The notes under the pieces are model-generated. The model ran no database searches and was not told where the DNA came from. It saw nothing but the letters and a program-made list of their open reading frames with translations. Both the position numbers and the translations under genes were made by a program. From contig NZ_JAHRIB010000038.1 in NCBI RefSeq assembly GCF_019090165.1, positions 1 to 62,782 of the forward strand: DNA of 62,782 nt, in the 5' to 3' direction. The stretch is from Streptomyces sp. BV286 (GTDB taxonomy: Bacteria > Actinomycetota > Actinomycetes > Streptomycetales > Streptomycetaceae). Positions 43,877 through 52,808 of the stretch are shown piece by piece; the first letter of the stretch is position 1; each line of letters opens with the position of its first letter.

Positions 43877-46095
43877 GACCGGGTCAGGGCGTCGCTCGGG
43901 GCGCCGGGCGCGGGAACCACGGGCAGCGCCATGTCCTCGCCCAGCATCAGCGTCCGCACGACCCGCTCCGCGGCCCGCCCGTCGTCGTAGCCGCCGAACC
44001 GCGCACGGAAGCCGGCCCGCAGCCGCGCCGACTCCTCGTCCCGCCACGCGCCCGACGCGAACAGCCGCGCCAGCTCGTCCTCGTCACGGGTGACATGGCC
44101 CGGCGGCCGCTCGGTGACGTCGAAGTACGTGCCACGCCCGGCGAGATACGTGTCCAGGTCGTAGGTGTGCAGGACGATCGGCCGGTCGAGGTGCGCGTAG
44201 TCGAACATCAGCGACGAGTAGTCGGTGATCAGCGCGTCGGAGGCCAAGAGCAGATCCTCCACCCGCGGTTCGTCCGTGACGTCCAGCACCAGACCGCGCG
44301 CGGTCAGGTCCCGCAGCCCGAGGCCGCGTTCGTGGTGCTGGGCCAGCGACGGATGCAGCCGGACGGCCAGGACGTGGTCGCCGGGCAGTCCGGCCACCAG
44401 CCGCTCCAGGTCGCAGGTGGGCGCGTAACCGCCCTGCCGGTGGTCGCGGTTGGTCGGCGCGTACAGGATCAGCGTGCTGTCGTCCGGGACGCCCAGCCGC
44501 CCGCGTACGGACTCCCGCCTGCCCGGCTCCGGCACGACCAGGCAGTCGTTACGCGGGCTGCCCGAGGGCAGGGACGTGAAGCCGCAGGGGTAGGCGCGGT
44601 CCCAGACCTGCTCCGAGTGCGCGTCGGCGGCCAGGCTGTAGTCCCAGCGGTCGGCGCGCAGCAGCATCTTCGGGACACTGAAACCGCGCCGCGCGCCGGG
44701 GTACTTCAGCAGATCCGCGCCCATCGACTTCAGCGGGGTGCCCTGGTGGGTCTGGATGTGGACGGCGCCCTCGCGCTTCACCAGATCGTTCGCCCAGTTG
44801 ACGTTGTTGACCAGGTACGTGGCGCGCGCCGTCACCCTGCGGTACGCCCGGCTGCCCGGCAGGACGTGCTCGACATCCGGCGGCAGCGTGTCCGCGTACT
44901 CCTTCCCGACCACCCACACGCCCCGGATGTGCGGGGCGATCTCCCGGGCCTTGCGGTGGATCGCCGCCGGGTCGCCGAGGACACCCCGGTGCGAGAAGGC
45001 CGAGTACACCGCCAGGTTCGGGTCGAGCCCGCGCCGCAGGACCAGCCGCCGGTGCAGCGCGAGCAGCACCCTGCGCAGCCGTCGGCGCCACACCCGGTGA
45101 CGCCTGCGCAGCCCGGCACGCTTCACGGCGGCGACGCGGTGCAGCGCGTAGAGGGCGTACGGGGCCCGGGCGAGCAGCGTGAAGGACGTCCGCGGGATGT
45201 GCGCGCCGAGCCGGTGGCCGCGCGGACGGTACGCCCGCAGGTCCCGGGCCGCCCGCCGGTGGAACTCGGGCCGGGACGCCGGCGGTACGCGGTCCTGCTG
45301 GCGGAGGATGAACAGGTAGTGGTCCGCCATGTGGTCGTAGAGGAAACCGCGCCACCGCTCCAGCTCCGGCCGCTCCTCGACGAACCGGAACAGCCGCTCG
45401 TACTGGGCGAACACCTCGAAGTGCTCCCGGCTGGGCGTGCGCATCGCGTTGCCCTGGCGGCGCTGCCGGTAGTACACGCAGACCCGGTCGACGAGCGTGA
45501 TCGTGCGGGCCGTCCACAGCGTCTGGTAGACGATCACCGCGTCCTCGTAGAAGCCGGTGGGGAAGGCGAAGCCGCCCTCGCGGAAGAAGTCGAGGCGATA
45601 CGCCTTGTTCCAGACGACCGTGAACAGGTCCAGCAGGTCGGGGCGTTCGGCAACGGTGAACACCTCCGGTCCCGGCGCCTCGAACACCGCCGCGTCCCGG
45701 TTGCGCTTCACCGGGCCGTACCAGTGCGTGCGCGCGTAGTCGAACAGGACGATGTCCGGCCGGGAGGTCGCGTCGATGCGCTCGGCGATCGCCCGCAGCG
45801 TGCCCGGCGTGTAGCTGTCGTCGCTGTCGAGGAACAGCAGGTACTCGCCCCGGGCCAGCTTCGCGCCGTGGTTGCGGGCCGGGCCGATACCGCCGTTGAC
45901 GGGGAGATGGACCGGCACGACCCGCTCGTCGCGGGCCGCGAACTCGTCGATGATCGCCGGACTCCCGTCCGGGGAGCGGTCGTCGACGACGATCAGCTCG
46001 AAGTCGCCGTACGACTGGCCGAGGACCGACTCCAGACAGGTGCGCAGGTAGCCCTGCACGTTGTGGACGGGCACGACGATGCTGAAGCGGGGCAT
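43873..46095 (-). CDS. Bimodular GT2 / TagF-like protein with altered TagF histidine
   Basis: This 740-residue protein starts at MPRFSIVVPV with GGAAG upstream; a longer start at 46152 is less likely. The GT-A domain is intact: VVDDRSPDGS (D38-D39), NGGIGPARN and FLDSDDSYTPG (D90-D93). The TagF-like half has ITDYSSLMFDYAHLDRP and RLHPSLAQHHE. However, the catalytic-type motif that reads HG[ST]xLK in its relatives reads THQGTPLK here (Q451 in place of His, with H450 beside it). The CAG codon is unambiguous in the sequence. Glycerophosphotransferase activity may therefore be changed or lost. It couples to the next gene and follows the 46152-48296 paralogue by 56 bases. Confidence 0.9.
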   Translation of the reverse strand: MPRFSIVVPVHNVQGYLRTCLESVLGQSYGDFELIVVDDRSPDGSPAIIDEFAARDERVVPVHLPVNGGIGPARNHGAKLARGEYLLFLDSDDSYTPGTLRAIAERIDATSRPDIVLFDYARTHWYGPVKRNRDAAVFEAPGPEVFTVAERPDLLDLFTVVWNKAYRLDFFREGGFAFPTGFYEDAVIVYQTLWTARTITLVDRVCVYYRQRRQGNAMRTPSREHFEVFAQYERLFRFVEERPELERWRGFLYDHMADHYLFILRQQDRVPPASRPEFHRRAARDLRAYRPRGHRLGAHIPRTSFTLLARAPYALYALHRVAAVKRAGLRRRHRVWRRRLRRVLLALHRRLVLRRGLDPNLAVYSAFSHRGVLGDPAAIHRKAREIAPHIRGVWVVGKEYADTLPPDVEHVLPGSRAYRRVTARATYLVNNVNWANDLVKREGAVHIQTHQGTPLKSMGADLLKYPGARRGFSVPKMLLRADRWDYSLAADAHSEQVWDRAYPCGFTSLPSGSPRNDCLVVPEPGRRESVRGRLGVPDDSTLILYAPTNRDHRQGGYAPTCDLERLVAGLPGDHVLAVRLHPSLAQHHERGLGLRDLTARGLVLDVTDEPRVEDLLLASDALITDYSSLMFDYAHLDRPIVLHTYDLDTYLAGRGTYFDVTERPPGHVTRDEDELARLFASGAWRDEESARLRAGFRARFGGYDDGRAAERVVRTLMLGEDMALPVVPAPGAPSDALTRS

Positions 46096-46151
46096 GGCAC
46101 TTCCAGGTCCGGGAACTTGCTGGGCTGTGGCTGTCGGAGGACGTGACGGCA

Positions 46152-48296
46152 TCAGTGCGCCGGCGTGCGGGGGCGCGACACGGCCGCGGCCGGCACGGGC
46201 AGGCGTTCCCGCAGCGGGATCAGCGGCGGCAGCTCCTCCTCGGGCTGCCCGAGCAGCACCCGCCGTACGACCCGTTCGGCGGCCCGCCCGTCGTCGAACG
46301 CGCAGAACCGCTCACGGAAGCGGGCCCGCAGCCCGGCGGACCGCTCGTCCGCCCACGCGCCCGACGTGAGGACCCGGAGCAACTCGTCCTGGGTACGGGC
46401 GACATGGCCCGGAGGCTCGGCGAGCAGGTCGAAGTAGACGCCCCGGGTGTCCCGGTAGACGTCCCAGTCGTCGGCGTACGTGACGATCGGCCGGTCGAGG
46501 TTGGCGTAGTCGAACATGATGGACGAGTAGTCCGTGATCAGCGCGTCCGAGGCCAGACAGACGTCCTCGGTCTCCCGCAGGGACGTCACGTCGATCAACC
46601 GCCCGTCCGCCACGGCCTGTCGCAGATCGGCGTTGCCGTCGAGGAAGTAGTGCGCCCGCAACAGCACCACGAACTCCTCCCCGAGCTCCGCGCAGAACCG
46701 CGCCAGGTCGAACTGCGCGGAGACGTCCCGCGGATAGTCCCGGTAGGTCGGCGCGTACAGCAGCGCCACCCGGTCCGCGGGGACGCCGAGCCGCTCGCGG
46801 ATCGCGGCGACCTCACCGGGTTCCGCCGTGTGGAAGCGGTCGTTGCGCGGATAGCCGTACTCCAGGTGCGAGAAGGCGCTGGGGTAGGCACCCGACCAGA
46901 CCTCCGTGGAGTGCGCGTTGGAGGACAGGGAGAGGTCCCAGCGGTCCACGCGCTGCATCAGCCGGCCGAAGCTCCCCGTGGCCGCCGCGACGGCCCGGTA
47001 CTCGATCTGGTCGACGCCCATCCGCTTCAGCGGCGTCCCGTGATGCGTCTGGACGTGCACGGTGCCGGGCCGCTTGCGCACGGCCGTCTCGAAGTTGACG
47101 TTGTTGAACGTGTACTTCGCCCGGGCCATCACCTGCCAGTACCGCCTGCTGCCGATCACCACGCTCTCCACGTCCGCGGGCATGTGCGGCAGTTCCTTCT
47201 CCTTCACCAGGAACACCGACCGGATGTGCGGGGCGAGTTCACGTGCCGTGCGGTGAACGGCCGCCGGGTTGCAGGCGTAGCCGCGGCCCCAGTAGGCGGC
47301 GAAGACGGCGAGGTTCTCGTCCAGCGGTCTGCGCAAATGCCACGCGTAGGTGAGGGCCCGGCGCCACCGCACCGTGGTGCGGGCTGCGTACGCGCGCGCC
47401 CGCGCCGTCCGTCCGCCGAGAGCCACGAGCGTGCGGAACGCCGTGGACGCGCCGAACCGGAGCAGCCGGTTCCGCACGCCCGGGGTGCGCAGGCCCGCCG
47501 GGCGGTGGCGCCGGTGGAGCCTGCCCGCACGGCGGAGGAAGGCCCGGTCGCGAGGGCTGCCGGCCGCGCGGTCGAGGACCTCGGCGAAGAGCTGCCCGAA
47601 GAGGGCGCGCAGCCGGTCCTCGGGGAGTCCCCGCGCGGCGGCCCGGTCCAGGACCAGCTCGACCTGGTCGAGGAGCTCCGCCTGCTCGCGGGTCGGCGTA
47701 CCGCCGCTCCGCCTGCGCTCGGTACGCCGTACGCAGACCGTGTCCAGCACCTCGGTCCGCCCGGACGCGAGGGCCACCAGCCCGGCCCAGCCGAGGTCCG
47801 TGCCCCGTCCCTCGGGGAAGGCGAGCCCGTGCTCGCGGAGGAAGGCGCGGCGGTAGGCCGTGGCCCAGACCGGCAGCCGTACGTCGGTGGGGTCCGCGTC
47901 CTCGAACAGCTCCGGCTCGGCCTCGCCCTCCCACCACGGGACGCGTTCGTGGCCGAGGCGCAGTACGTCGGTCTCGCCCCCGGCCTCGCGGGCCTCCCGC
48001 AGCCGCGCGTCCGCCGCGGCGAGCGCCCCCGGCGTCAGCGCGTCCCCCGCCTCCAGGAACAGCAGGTACGTTCCCGTGGCCGCCCCCAGCCCCGCGTCGC
48101 GTGAACCGGTGACCAGGACGACCCGGGGGTCCCGCCCGGCGTACTCGGCGGCGACCGTGCCCGCCGGGGAACCGGGGGCCTCGCAGGCCGCGATCAGCTC
48201 GAAATCGGTGAAGGACTGGGCGAGAACCGCGTCGAGAGCCGTGGGGAGCCGCCCCGCGATGTCCTGGACGGTGACGATGATGCTGAAGCGGGGCAT
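46152..48296 (-). CDS. Bimodular protein: degenerate GT2 domain fused to intact TagF-like domain
   Basis: This 714-residue protein is paralogous along its length to the neighbours on both sides. In the GT-A half the nucleotide-sugar aspartates are lost: the position of VVDD reads AACE (C38-E39), the NGG/PARN motif reads RDAGLGAATG, and FLDSDDS reads FLEAGDA (82-85). The TagF half is intact: THHGTPLKRMG (H419), LRAHYFLDGN and ITDYSSIMFDYANLDRP. It is therefore probably a glycerophosphotransferase-type enzyme with a non-catalytic GT-A scaffold. A 13-bp hairpin upstream separates it from the methyltransferase gene. Confidence 0.88.
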   Translation of the reverse strand: MPRFSIIVTVQDIAGRLPTALDAVLAQSFTDFELIAACEAPGSPAGTVAAEYAGRDPRVVLVTGSRDAGLGAATGTYLLFLEAGDALTPGALAAADARLREAREAGGETDVLRLGHERVPWWEGEAEPELFEDADPTDVRLPVWATAYRRAFLREHGLAFPEGRGTDLGWAGLVALASGRTEVLDTVCVRRTERRRSGGTPTREQAELLDQVELVLDRAAARGLPEDRLRALFGQLFAEVLDRAAGSPRDRAFLRRAGRLHRRHRPAGLRTPGVRNRLLRFGASTAFRTLVALGGRTARARAYAARTTVRWRRALTYAWHLRRPLDENLAVFAAYWGRGYACNPAAVHRTARELAPHIRSVFLVKEKELPHMPADVESVVIGSRRYWQVMARAKYTFNNVNFETAVRKRPGTVHVQTHHGTPLKRMGVDQIEYRAVAAATGSFGRLMQRVDRWDLSLSSNAHSTEVWSGAYPSAFSHLEYGYPRNDRFHTAEPGEVAAIRERLGVPADRVALLYAPTYRDYPRDVSAQFDLARFCAELGEEFVVLLRAHYFLDGNADLRQAVADGRLIDVTSLRETEDVCLASDALITDYSSIMFDYANLDRPIVTYADDWDVYRDTRGVYFDLLAEPPGHVARTQDELLRVLTSGAWADERSAGLRARFRERFCAFDDGRAAERVVRRVLLGQPEEELPPLIPLRERLPVPAAAVSRPRTPAH

Positions 48297-48336
48297 GTGG
48301 TGTGGTGCTCTTTCTGTCTGTGCTGGGTGGTGCCGC

Positions 48337-48369
48337 CGTCCCGGCGGGGCGACCGGCCCCGCCGGGACG
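48337..48369 (-). terminator. Strong hairpin between the methyltransferase and GT2-TagF genes
   Basis: CGTCCCGGCGGGG (48337-48349) pairs perfectly with CCCCGCCGGGACG (48357-48369), 13 bp with a seven-base loop. It is about 100 bases past the methyltransferase stop on the minus strand, without a T-run. The 172-base gap holds nothing else evident. Confidence 0.65.
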
Positions 48370-48468
48370 ACAGCACGTGCGGCTGGGAGCGGACTGGTCG
48401 CGCACGCGGCGAACCTGCGTGTGCCGAAGCCCCGCGTCCCCGGAGGAACGCTCCTGCCGCCGGTGGCG

Positions 48469-49419
48469 TCAGTCCTTGCGGCGGCGCCTCACCAGCGCCC
48501 TCGTGACGATCGGCGGGAGCAGGTCCTTGGCGAGCTTGCGGCCACGGCGGGGGCGGGCGGCGGGACGGGCGGGAGCGGGCCGGGACGACGCCGCACGCTG
48601 GACCGGCCCGGCAGGCCCGGCAGGCCGGGCGGACGCGGCGGACGCGGGCGGTTCCTCGGCCGCGTACCGGGAGACCGGATGCTTCGGCTCGGTCGCCTTC
48701 CTGCCGTCGATGCGGATCATTCCGTGCCCCGCGACCTGCTGCACCTCGTGCCACATGTCGTCACGGGCCGCCAGCCACTCCAGCAGCGCGTCGCGCAGCG
48801 GCTCCGGATCGCCCCAGGTGCCGTAGAACTTCGTGCCGGTCACGCATATGGGGTGCAGGCCGAGCGTGGCCACCGCCCCCCAGGTGGCGCAGGCGACACC
48901 CGGGCAGTGCTCGGCGCGGTAGTCGTCGAGGACGACCACGCCGTCGGGCAGGAGGATGTCCCGCACGGCCTCGATGTCCCCGTGCACGTGCTCGTACAGG
49001 TGCGAGGCGTCGATGTGCGCGAAACGGCAGCTGTCGTCCGCGACCCGGTCGGCGACCACCGACGTCGGAGCCTGGACGACCTCGGGCAGCCTCTCGTGGA
49101 ACGCCGAGAAGTTGGCCTCGAAGGCACGCCGGGTGAGCGTCGAGTACGACTTGTTCATCTCCTTCAGATTGGCCGCGTCCTGCGCTTCCGAGTCGAAGAG
49201 GTCGCACACCGTGAAGGCGTCCTCGTCACGCCGGTACGAGGCCATGAAGATCGCGCTCTTGCCCATGTACGCGCCGAGTTCGAGCAGGTCGCCCCGCTGC
49301 GCGCGGTCCAGCTGCCCGGAGAGGAACCAGTCGAACAACTGCTGGTCGACGGCACGGAACCAGCCCTTGACCTCCGACAGGGCCTTGGGACGGGGCAGTT
49401 CGGTGGTGCTGGAAGTCAT
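48469..49419 (-). CDS. Class I SAM-dependent methyltransferase (Methyltransf_24/TylF-like)
   Basis: This 316-residue protein has the Rossmann SAM motif LLELGAYMGKSAIFMASY (about 45-62), the acidic strand end FTVCDLFD, motif HIDASHLYEHVHGDIEAV (about 136-153) and LLPDGVVVLDDYRAEHCPGV, where D/DD residues suggest metal binding as in TylF/MycF sugar O-methyltransferases. A disordered Ala/Pro region (about 245-285) leads to a very basic tail (RRGRKLAKDLLPP onward) that may bind membrane or polymer phosphate. Placed between two GT2-TagF genes, it probably methylates the wall glycopolymer or its sugar precursor. That function is inferred from context. Confidence 0.87.
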   Translation of the reverse strand: MTSSTTELPRPKALSEVKGWFRAVDQQLFDWFLSGQLDRAQRGDLLELGAYMGKSAIFMASYRRDEDAFTVCDLFDSEAQDAANLKEMNKSYSTLTRRAFEANFSAFHERLPEVVQAPTSVVADRVADDSCRFAHIDASHLYEHVHGDIEAVRDILLPDGVVVLDDYRAEHCPGVACATWGAVATLGLHPICVTGTKFYGTWGDPEPLRDALLEWLAARDDMWHEVQQVAGHGMIRIDGRKATEPKHPVSRYAAEEPPASAASARPAGPAGPVQRAASSRPAPARPAARPRRGRKLAKDLLPPIVTRALVRRRRKD

Positions 49420-49479
49420 GAGTACTCCGTAAAACGGGGTCTGTGGATTTCCTGTGCCTGGGGATGGGACCGGAGTGCT

Positions 49480-51744
49480 TCAGGGTCTGTCAACGACGGG
49501 AACGGAAACGCCGGATGTCGGGACGGTGGTGAGAGGTGAGAGCGTGTTCCGGTCCGCGGCCGACGGCACCGGACGACGCTCCTCCAGCGGCACCACCGCG
49601 GGCAGTCCGGCCGTCTCACCGAGCACGACATGGCGTACGACGCGCTCCGCGGCCCGCCCGTCGTCGTAGGGGCAGAAGCGCTCCCGGAACGCCGCTCGCA
49701 GCTGCGCGGAGCGCGAACCGCGCCAGTGGCCCGTCGCGAAGATGTCGATCAGCTCGTCCTCGCTGCGCGCGACCGCGCCGGGCGGGAAGGCGCGCAGATC
49801 GAAGTAGGTGCCGCGGGCCGCCTCGTACGCCTCCCAGTCGTCCGCGTGGATCACGATGGGCCGGTCAAGGCCCGCGTAGTCGAACATCAGCGACGAGTAG
49901 TCGGTGATCAGCGCGTCCGAGGCGAGGCACAGCGACTCGACGCTCGGATGGTCCGACACGTCGATCAGCCGGGCGCCGCCGCCGGTCAGCGGGGCCCGGT
50001 ACGCGGGGTGGGCGCGGGTCAGCAGGACGAAGCGCGGGCCGAGCCGGCGCAGCACCCGCTCCAGGTCGAGCGCCGCGCGCTGGGTGCGGAGGTAGTCGCG
50101 GTGCGTCGGCGCGTACAGGACCGCCACCGAGCCCTCGGGAATGCCGAGGGACTCGCGCAGCCGGGCCACGTCCGTCGGCGTCGCCTTCTGGAACACGTCG
50201 CTGCGCGGCTGGCCGTACTCCAGCGTCGTGTAGCCGGACGGGAAGACGCGCTCCCAGACGAGCGTGGAGTGGCGGTTGGCCGACAGGCAGTAGTCCCACT
50301 GGTCGGCGCCGCGCAGCAGCTCGGCGAAGTCCGTGCCGCGCGCCGCCGCCGGGCGCTCCTGGAGGTCCAGGCCCATGTGCTTGAGCGGCGTGCCGTGCTG
50401 CGTCTGGATCATGACCTGGCCGGGCCGCTTGACCAGCCGGCGGTCGAAGCCGACGTTGTCGACGAGGTACTTGGACCGGGCGAGCGCCGTCCAGTACGCG
50501 GCGGAGCCCGGCGTCAGCCTGCGCGTGCCCGTCGGGATCGTGTGGTGGAACTCGGGATCCGCGATCCACGCGGTGCGCATCCCCGGCGCGAGCGTACGGA
50601 ACGCGGCCTCCAGCGCCCCCGGGTTGCAGCCGTGACCCCGCCCCCCGTACCCGGCGAACACGGCGTGGTCGGTCCGCACGGGCAGCCGGAGCTGGACGCC
50701 GTAGTGCAGCCGGAGCGCGGCCGTCCGGACACCGCGGGCCAGCGCCCCGGTGAGCCGCGCGACCCGCCGCTTGAGCCGCGTCGCCGTCCACAGCGCGCGG
50801 TACGCGCGATGACTGCCGAGGCGTACCAGCGCGTGCCGCAGCCGGTTGCCGGACGGGAGGCCCGCGTCGCCCACGCGGTAACGGCGGTGGTGCGCACGGG
50901 CCTTGCGCAGGAACTCCGCGCGGGTGCCGCGCGGCAGCCGGTCGCGCTTGAGGAAGACGGCCGACAGGTGGTCGACCATGCGACGGAACAGGACCGGGCG
51001 CCACCGGGCCAGTTCGGGGTGCGCGTCCAGGTGCGCGAAGACCCGGTCGTACTGGTCGAAGATGTCGAAGTGCCTGCTGCTGGTCGTGCCGAGGATGCTT
51101 CCCTGACGCCGCTGCCGGTAGTGGACACAGACGCGGTCCAGCGTCGCGATGGTCTCGGCGGCCATCAGGACCGGGTACGTCCAGGGAGTGTCCTCGTAGA
51201 AGCCGGGCGGGAACGCGAACCGCTCCCGCTCGACGAACTCCCGTCGGTACGCCTTGTTCCACACGACCATGAGGACGTTCAGCAGCCCCGGCCTGTCGTC
51301 GAGGCGGAACGGCGCCGGGCCCTCCTCGGTGAGCTGGCCCGCCCGGACGTTGCGGACCGTCTCGCCCGACCAGAAGGTGCGCGCGTAGTCGTAGACCAGG
51401 ACGTCCGGATCACCGGTCTCCTTGACGCGGTCGGCGATCTCCCGCAGCGCGTGCGGGGTGAGGCTGTCGTCGCCGTCCAGGAAGATCAGATAGTCGCCGG
51501 TCGCGTACCGCATACCCGCGTTGCGGGCCCGGCCGAGACCCACGTTCTCCTTGAGGTGGACGGCCCGCACGCGCGCGTCGCGGGCCGCGAACTCGTCGAT
51601 GATCGCACCGCAGGCATCCGGTGAGCAGTCGTCGACAGCGATCAACTCGAGATCGGTGAAGGACTGTTCGAGGACCGACGCCATGCACTCGTGCAGATAC
51701 GCCTGCACCTGGTACGCGGGGACAATGACACTGAACCGGGGCAA
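49480..51744 (-). CDS. Bimodular GT2 / TagF-like glycerophosphotransferase, both halves intact
   Basis: This 754-residue protein is taken to start at TTG 51744. The N-terminus then reads MPRFSVIVPA and aligns residue for residue with the two paralogues. The bases before it (GGATGTCCC) match the GGAAGTGCC that precedes the ATG of the 43873-46095 gene. An ATG at 51771 is the alternative. GT-A motifs: AVDDCSPD (D38-D39), NVGLGRARN, FLDGDDSLTPH (D90-D93). TagF motifs: TQHGTPLKHMG (H450), TRAHPAYRAP, ITDYSSLMFDYAGLDRP. It ends with the shared tail YDDGRAAERVVRHVVLG plus a variable extension. Polymerase activity on a phosphate-linked polymer is likely. Confidence 0.9.
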   Translation of the reverse strand: MPRFSVIVPAYQVQAYLHECMASVLEQSFTDLELIAVDDCSPDACGAIIDEFAARDARVRAVHLKENVGLGRARNAGMRYATGDYLIFLDGDDSLTPHALREIADRVKETGDPDVLVYDYARTFWSGETVRNVRAGQLTEEGPAPFRLDDRPGLLNVLMVVWNKAYRREFVERERFAFPPGFYEDTPWTYPVLMAAETIATLDRVCVHYRQRRQGSILGTTSSRHFDIFDQYDRVFAHLDAHPELARWRPVLFRRMVDHLSAVFLKRDRLPRGTRAEFLRKARAHHRRYRVGDAGLPSGNRLRHALVRLGSHRAYRALWTATRLKRRVARLTGALARGVRTAALRLHYGVQLRLPVRTDHAVFAGYGGRGHGCNPGALEAAFRTLAPGMRTAWIADPEFHHTIPTGTRRLTPGSAAYWTALARSKYLVDNVGFDRRLVKRPGQVMIQTQHGTPLKHMGLDLQERPAAARGTDFAELLRGADQWDYCLSANRHSTLVWERVFPSGYTTLEYGQPRSDVFQKATPTDVARLRESLGIPEGSVAVLYAPTHRDYLRTQRAALDLERVLRRLGPRFVLLTRAHPAYRAPLTGGGARLIDVSDHPSVESLCLASDALITDYSSLMFDYAGLDRPIVIHADDWEAYEAARGTYFDLRAFPPGAVARSEDELIDIFATGHWRGSRSAQLRAAFRERFCPYDDGRAAERVVRHVVLGETAGLPAVVPLEERRPVPSAADRNTLSPLTTVPTSGVSVPVVDRP

Positions 51745-51846
51745 GGGACATCCATGGGTCGGCGCGGCCATATTGCCCGGAAACGGCCGAAGGGGTTACG
51801 TGGTTACGCCGGATGCGGCATGTGGGGGACCCCGGAGCGACGCGAA

Positions 51847-51874
51847 GGGGGCGGGACCATGCCGGCCCGCCCCC
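51847..51874 (-). terminator. Terminator of the sugar ABC transporter operon
   Basis: GGGGGCGGG and CCCGCCCCC form a perfect 9-bp stem with a 10-base loop, starting 20 bases after the last permease stop on the minus strand. Confidence 0.75.
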
Positions 51875-51893
51875 AACGCGTGCACTCAGGACG

Positions 51894-52808
51894 TCACTTC
51901 ACGGAGCCCGCCATCACGCCGGACACGAACTGCCGCTGGAACGCGAAGAACACGGCCAGCGGGATCACCATGGAGATGAACGCACCGGGTGCGAGCGTCT
52001 CGATGTTGCCGGAGAACTGCCGGGTCTGCTCGGTCAGCGCGACCGTCAGCGGCCGTGATCCGGAGTCCGAGAAGACCAGCGCCACCAGCATGTCGTTCCA
52101 CACCCACAGGAACTGGAAGATGCCCAGCGAGGCGATCGCCGGCCCGCCCAGCGGCAGGACCACGGTCATGAACAGACGGGTCTCGCCCGCGCCGTCGAGC
52201 CGTGCCGCTTCCAGGAGTTCACGGGGGATCTCCGCGAAGAAGTTGCGCAGCAGGAAGATCGCGAACGGCAGGCCGAAGCCCACGTGGAAGAGGATGACGC
52301 CGATGACGCTGCCGAAGATCCCGATGTCGCCGAAGAGATCGGACAGCGGGATCAGGGCGACCTGCACCGGTACCACCAGCAGCGCCACCACGGCCAGGAA
52401 CCACCAGTCGCGGCCCTTGAAGTCCATCCAGGCGAAGGCGTATCCGGCCATGGCCCCGATCACGATGACCAGGGTGGTGGCCGGCACGGTGATCCAGATC
52501 GTGTTGAGCAGGGAGTCGGTGATCTCCTCCTTGCCGAGCAGCGTCGAGTAGCTCTCGGTGGTGAGCTGGGACGGCTTGCTGAAGACGTCCCACCAGCCGG
52601 AGGCGGCGATGTCGGTCGGGTCACGGAACGACGAGGCGAGCAGTCCGACCGTCGGTGTGACCCAGAGCAGCGCGACCAGGATGAGGAAGACCCGCATGAC
52701 GCCGCCGGCCGCGCCGCTCGCGAGCCTGGAGCCGAGCGAGCGCGGCGGCCGACCGGACTCCTGCGCTGCCACGGGGGGTTCCTTCAGAGGTACGGAGGGT
52801 GCGGTCAC
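51894..52808 (-). CDS. Carbohydrate ABC transporter permease (MalG-like)
   Basis: This 304-residue inner-membrane permease starts at a GTG that overlaps the previous stop (GTGA). A longer frame to 53186 is antisense-like and was rejected. Six membrane segments are seen. The EAA loop that docks the ATPase reads EIPRELLEAARLDGAGETRLFMTV in two parts, with the conserved EAARLDGAG at about residue 185. The end FQRQFVSGVMAGSVK is typical of MalG-type permeases. It pairs with the upstream permease and solute-binding lipoprotein. No ATPase gene is present, so a shared ATPase such as MsiK is expected. Confidence 0.94.
   Translation of the reverse strand: MTAPSVPLKEPPVAAQESGRPPRSLGSRLASGAAGGVMRVFLILVALLWVTPTVGLLASSFRDPTDIAASGWWDVFSKPSQLTTESYSTLLGKEEITDSLLNTIWITVPATTLVIVIGAMAGYAFAWMDFKGRDWWFLAVVALLVVPVQVALIPLSDLFGDIGIFGSVIGVILFHVGFGLPFAIFLLRNFFAEIPRELLEAARLDGAGETRLFMTVVLPLGGPAIASLGIFQFLWVWNDMLVALVFSDSGSRPLTVALTEQTRQFSGNIETLAPGAFISMVIPLAVFFAFQRQFVSGVMAGSVK

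Noticed and set aside
44095..48104. Long plus-strand open frames opposite the GT2-TagF genes
   Set aside because: They mirror the paralogous genes on the other strand; the similarity between these frames only reflects paralogy of the true genes.
28375..51744. Recently acquired genomic island
   Set aside because: GC content and codon pattern match the flanks, no integrase, tRNA junction or insertion sequence is present, and housekeeping genes (ohr, galE) are interleaved.
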